Shown in pieces: positions 5,322 through 5,400 of a stretch of DNA of 5,400 nucleotides. Numbering within the stretch: position 1 is the first letter of the stretch; each line of letters starts with the position of its first letter. The stretch lies in NCBI GenBank assembly GCA_030037185.1, contig JASHRR010001131.1, positions 1 through 5,400 of the forward strand. Reading direction: 5' to 3'. Both the position numbers and the translations under genes were made by a program. The notes below the pieces were generated by a model. The model was given only the letters and a program-made list of their open reading frames with translations. It was not told the DNA's origin and searched no databases. The DNA comes from Xanthobacteraceae bacterium (GTDB taxonomy: Bacteria; Pseudomonadota; Alphaproteobacteria; Rhizobiales; Xanthobacteraceae).

Positions 5322-5400
5322 CGCCAGGCTCGGAACCCAGCGCGATGCCATCTGATGATGGTCTCCGGCCTGAGGATTTTCACCGCGTCCAACACCTCGG

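Larger units (their letters stand above)
4700..5400 (-). pseudogene. Integrase-type (rve, DDE) insertion sequence transposase, interrupted and frameshifted
   Basis: The N-terminal part (5400 to about 5322) reads EVLDAVKILRPETIIRWHRA, the helix-turn-helix region of this transposase type. The C-terminal part resumes at 5113 with TAHPNAEWLARQLTEACGW. After a frame change near 5044 it gives YLIRDRDGAYG (second catalytic Asp) and PWQNGYAERL (catalytic Glu, about 35 residues on). After another change near 4892 it gives LDHVV, GERHLRHVLASYQ and RTHLSLHGDAP. After a last change near 4733 it ends GGLHHRYVRV with TGA at 4700-4702. That is three frameshifts. The roughly 110 residues normally lying between the helix-turn-helix and AHPNAEW, with the first catalytic Asp, are missing and replaced by reverse transcriptase sequence (5114-5321). 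The element cannot encode an active transposase. The gene continues beyond the right edge. IS ends were not identified. Confidence 0.9.

Noticed and set aside
1..5400. CRISPR array, tRNA or rRNA
   Set aside because: No regularly spaced direct repeats, cloverleaf-like segments or conserved rRNA stretches were noticed on reading either strand.

Overview
The window looks like a gene-decay, mobile-element-rich stretch from an alphaproteobacterium, most likely a rhizobial or Bradyrhizobium-type genome (an accessory or symbiosis-island-like region). The reasons are high-GC coding with G/C-rich third positions, protein families typical of those genomes, FixK/FNR-type operator sequences, and the wreckage of an integrase-type insertion sequence and of group II intron reverse transcriptases. 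The organism assignment is inference from style, not from a marker gene.

Left part (1-2290, mostly minus strand). A flavodoxin-like gene starts at 57 and runs off the left edge. It lies behind two sequences that fit the FixK consensus (174-187 and 234-247). The C-terminal tail of a nitroreductase sits at 617-793. A serine hydrolase of the class C beta-lactamase/EstB type is read from 2202 down to about 1093, after which family similarity stops and the open frame continues as apparent nonsense to 553. A third FixK-like sequence (2266-2279) sits about 60 bases upstream of its start. If these sites are real, this part is the remains of a low-oxygen-responsive gene cluster.

Middle (2290-3680). 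No intact gene is recognisable. There is a frameshifted conserved hypothetical protein on the minus strand (about 2597-2890), a short relic of a group II intron reverse transcriptase on the plus strand (2919-3050), and an unassigned stretch (3050-3660) with one fairly open but stop-broken plus-strand frame.

Right part (3681-5400). One apparently intact gene (3681-4679, plus) encodes a 332-residue protein with an N-terminal PIN-like (Mut7-C/DUF5615-type) nuclease fold and a large uncharacterised C-terminal region. It is followed, on the opposite strand, by an integrase-type transposase pseudogene (4700-5400). The middle of that pseudogene, including the first catalytic aspartate, is replaced by about 208 bases of group II intron reverse transcriptase. 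This reverse transcriptase patch and the relic near 2970 share an identical 27-base core in opposite orientation, so the PIN-like gene is bracketed by inverted reverse transcriptase relics. No tRNA, rRNA or CRISPR array was seen.
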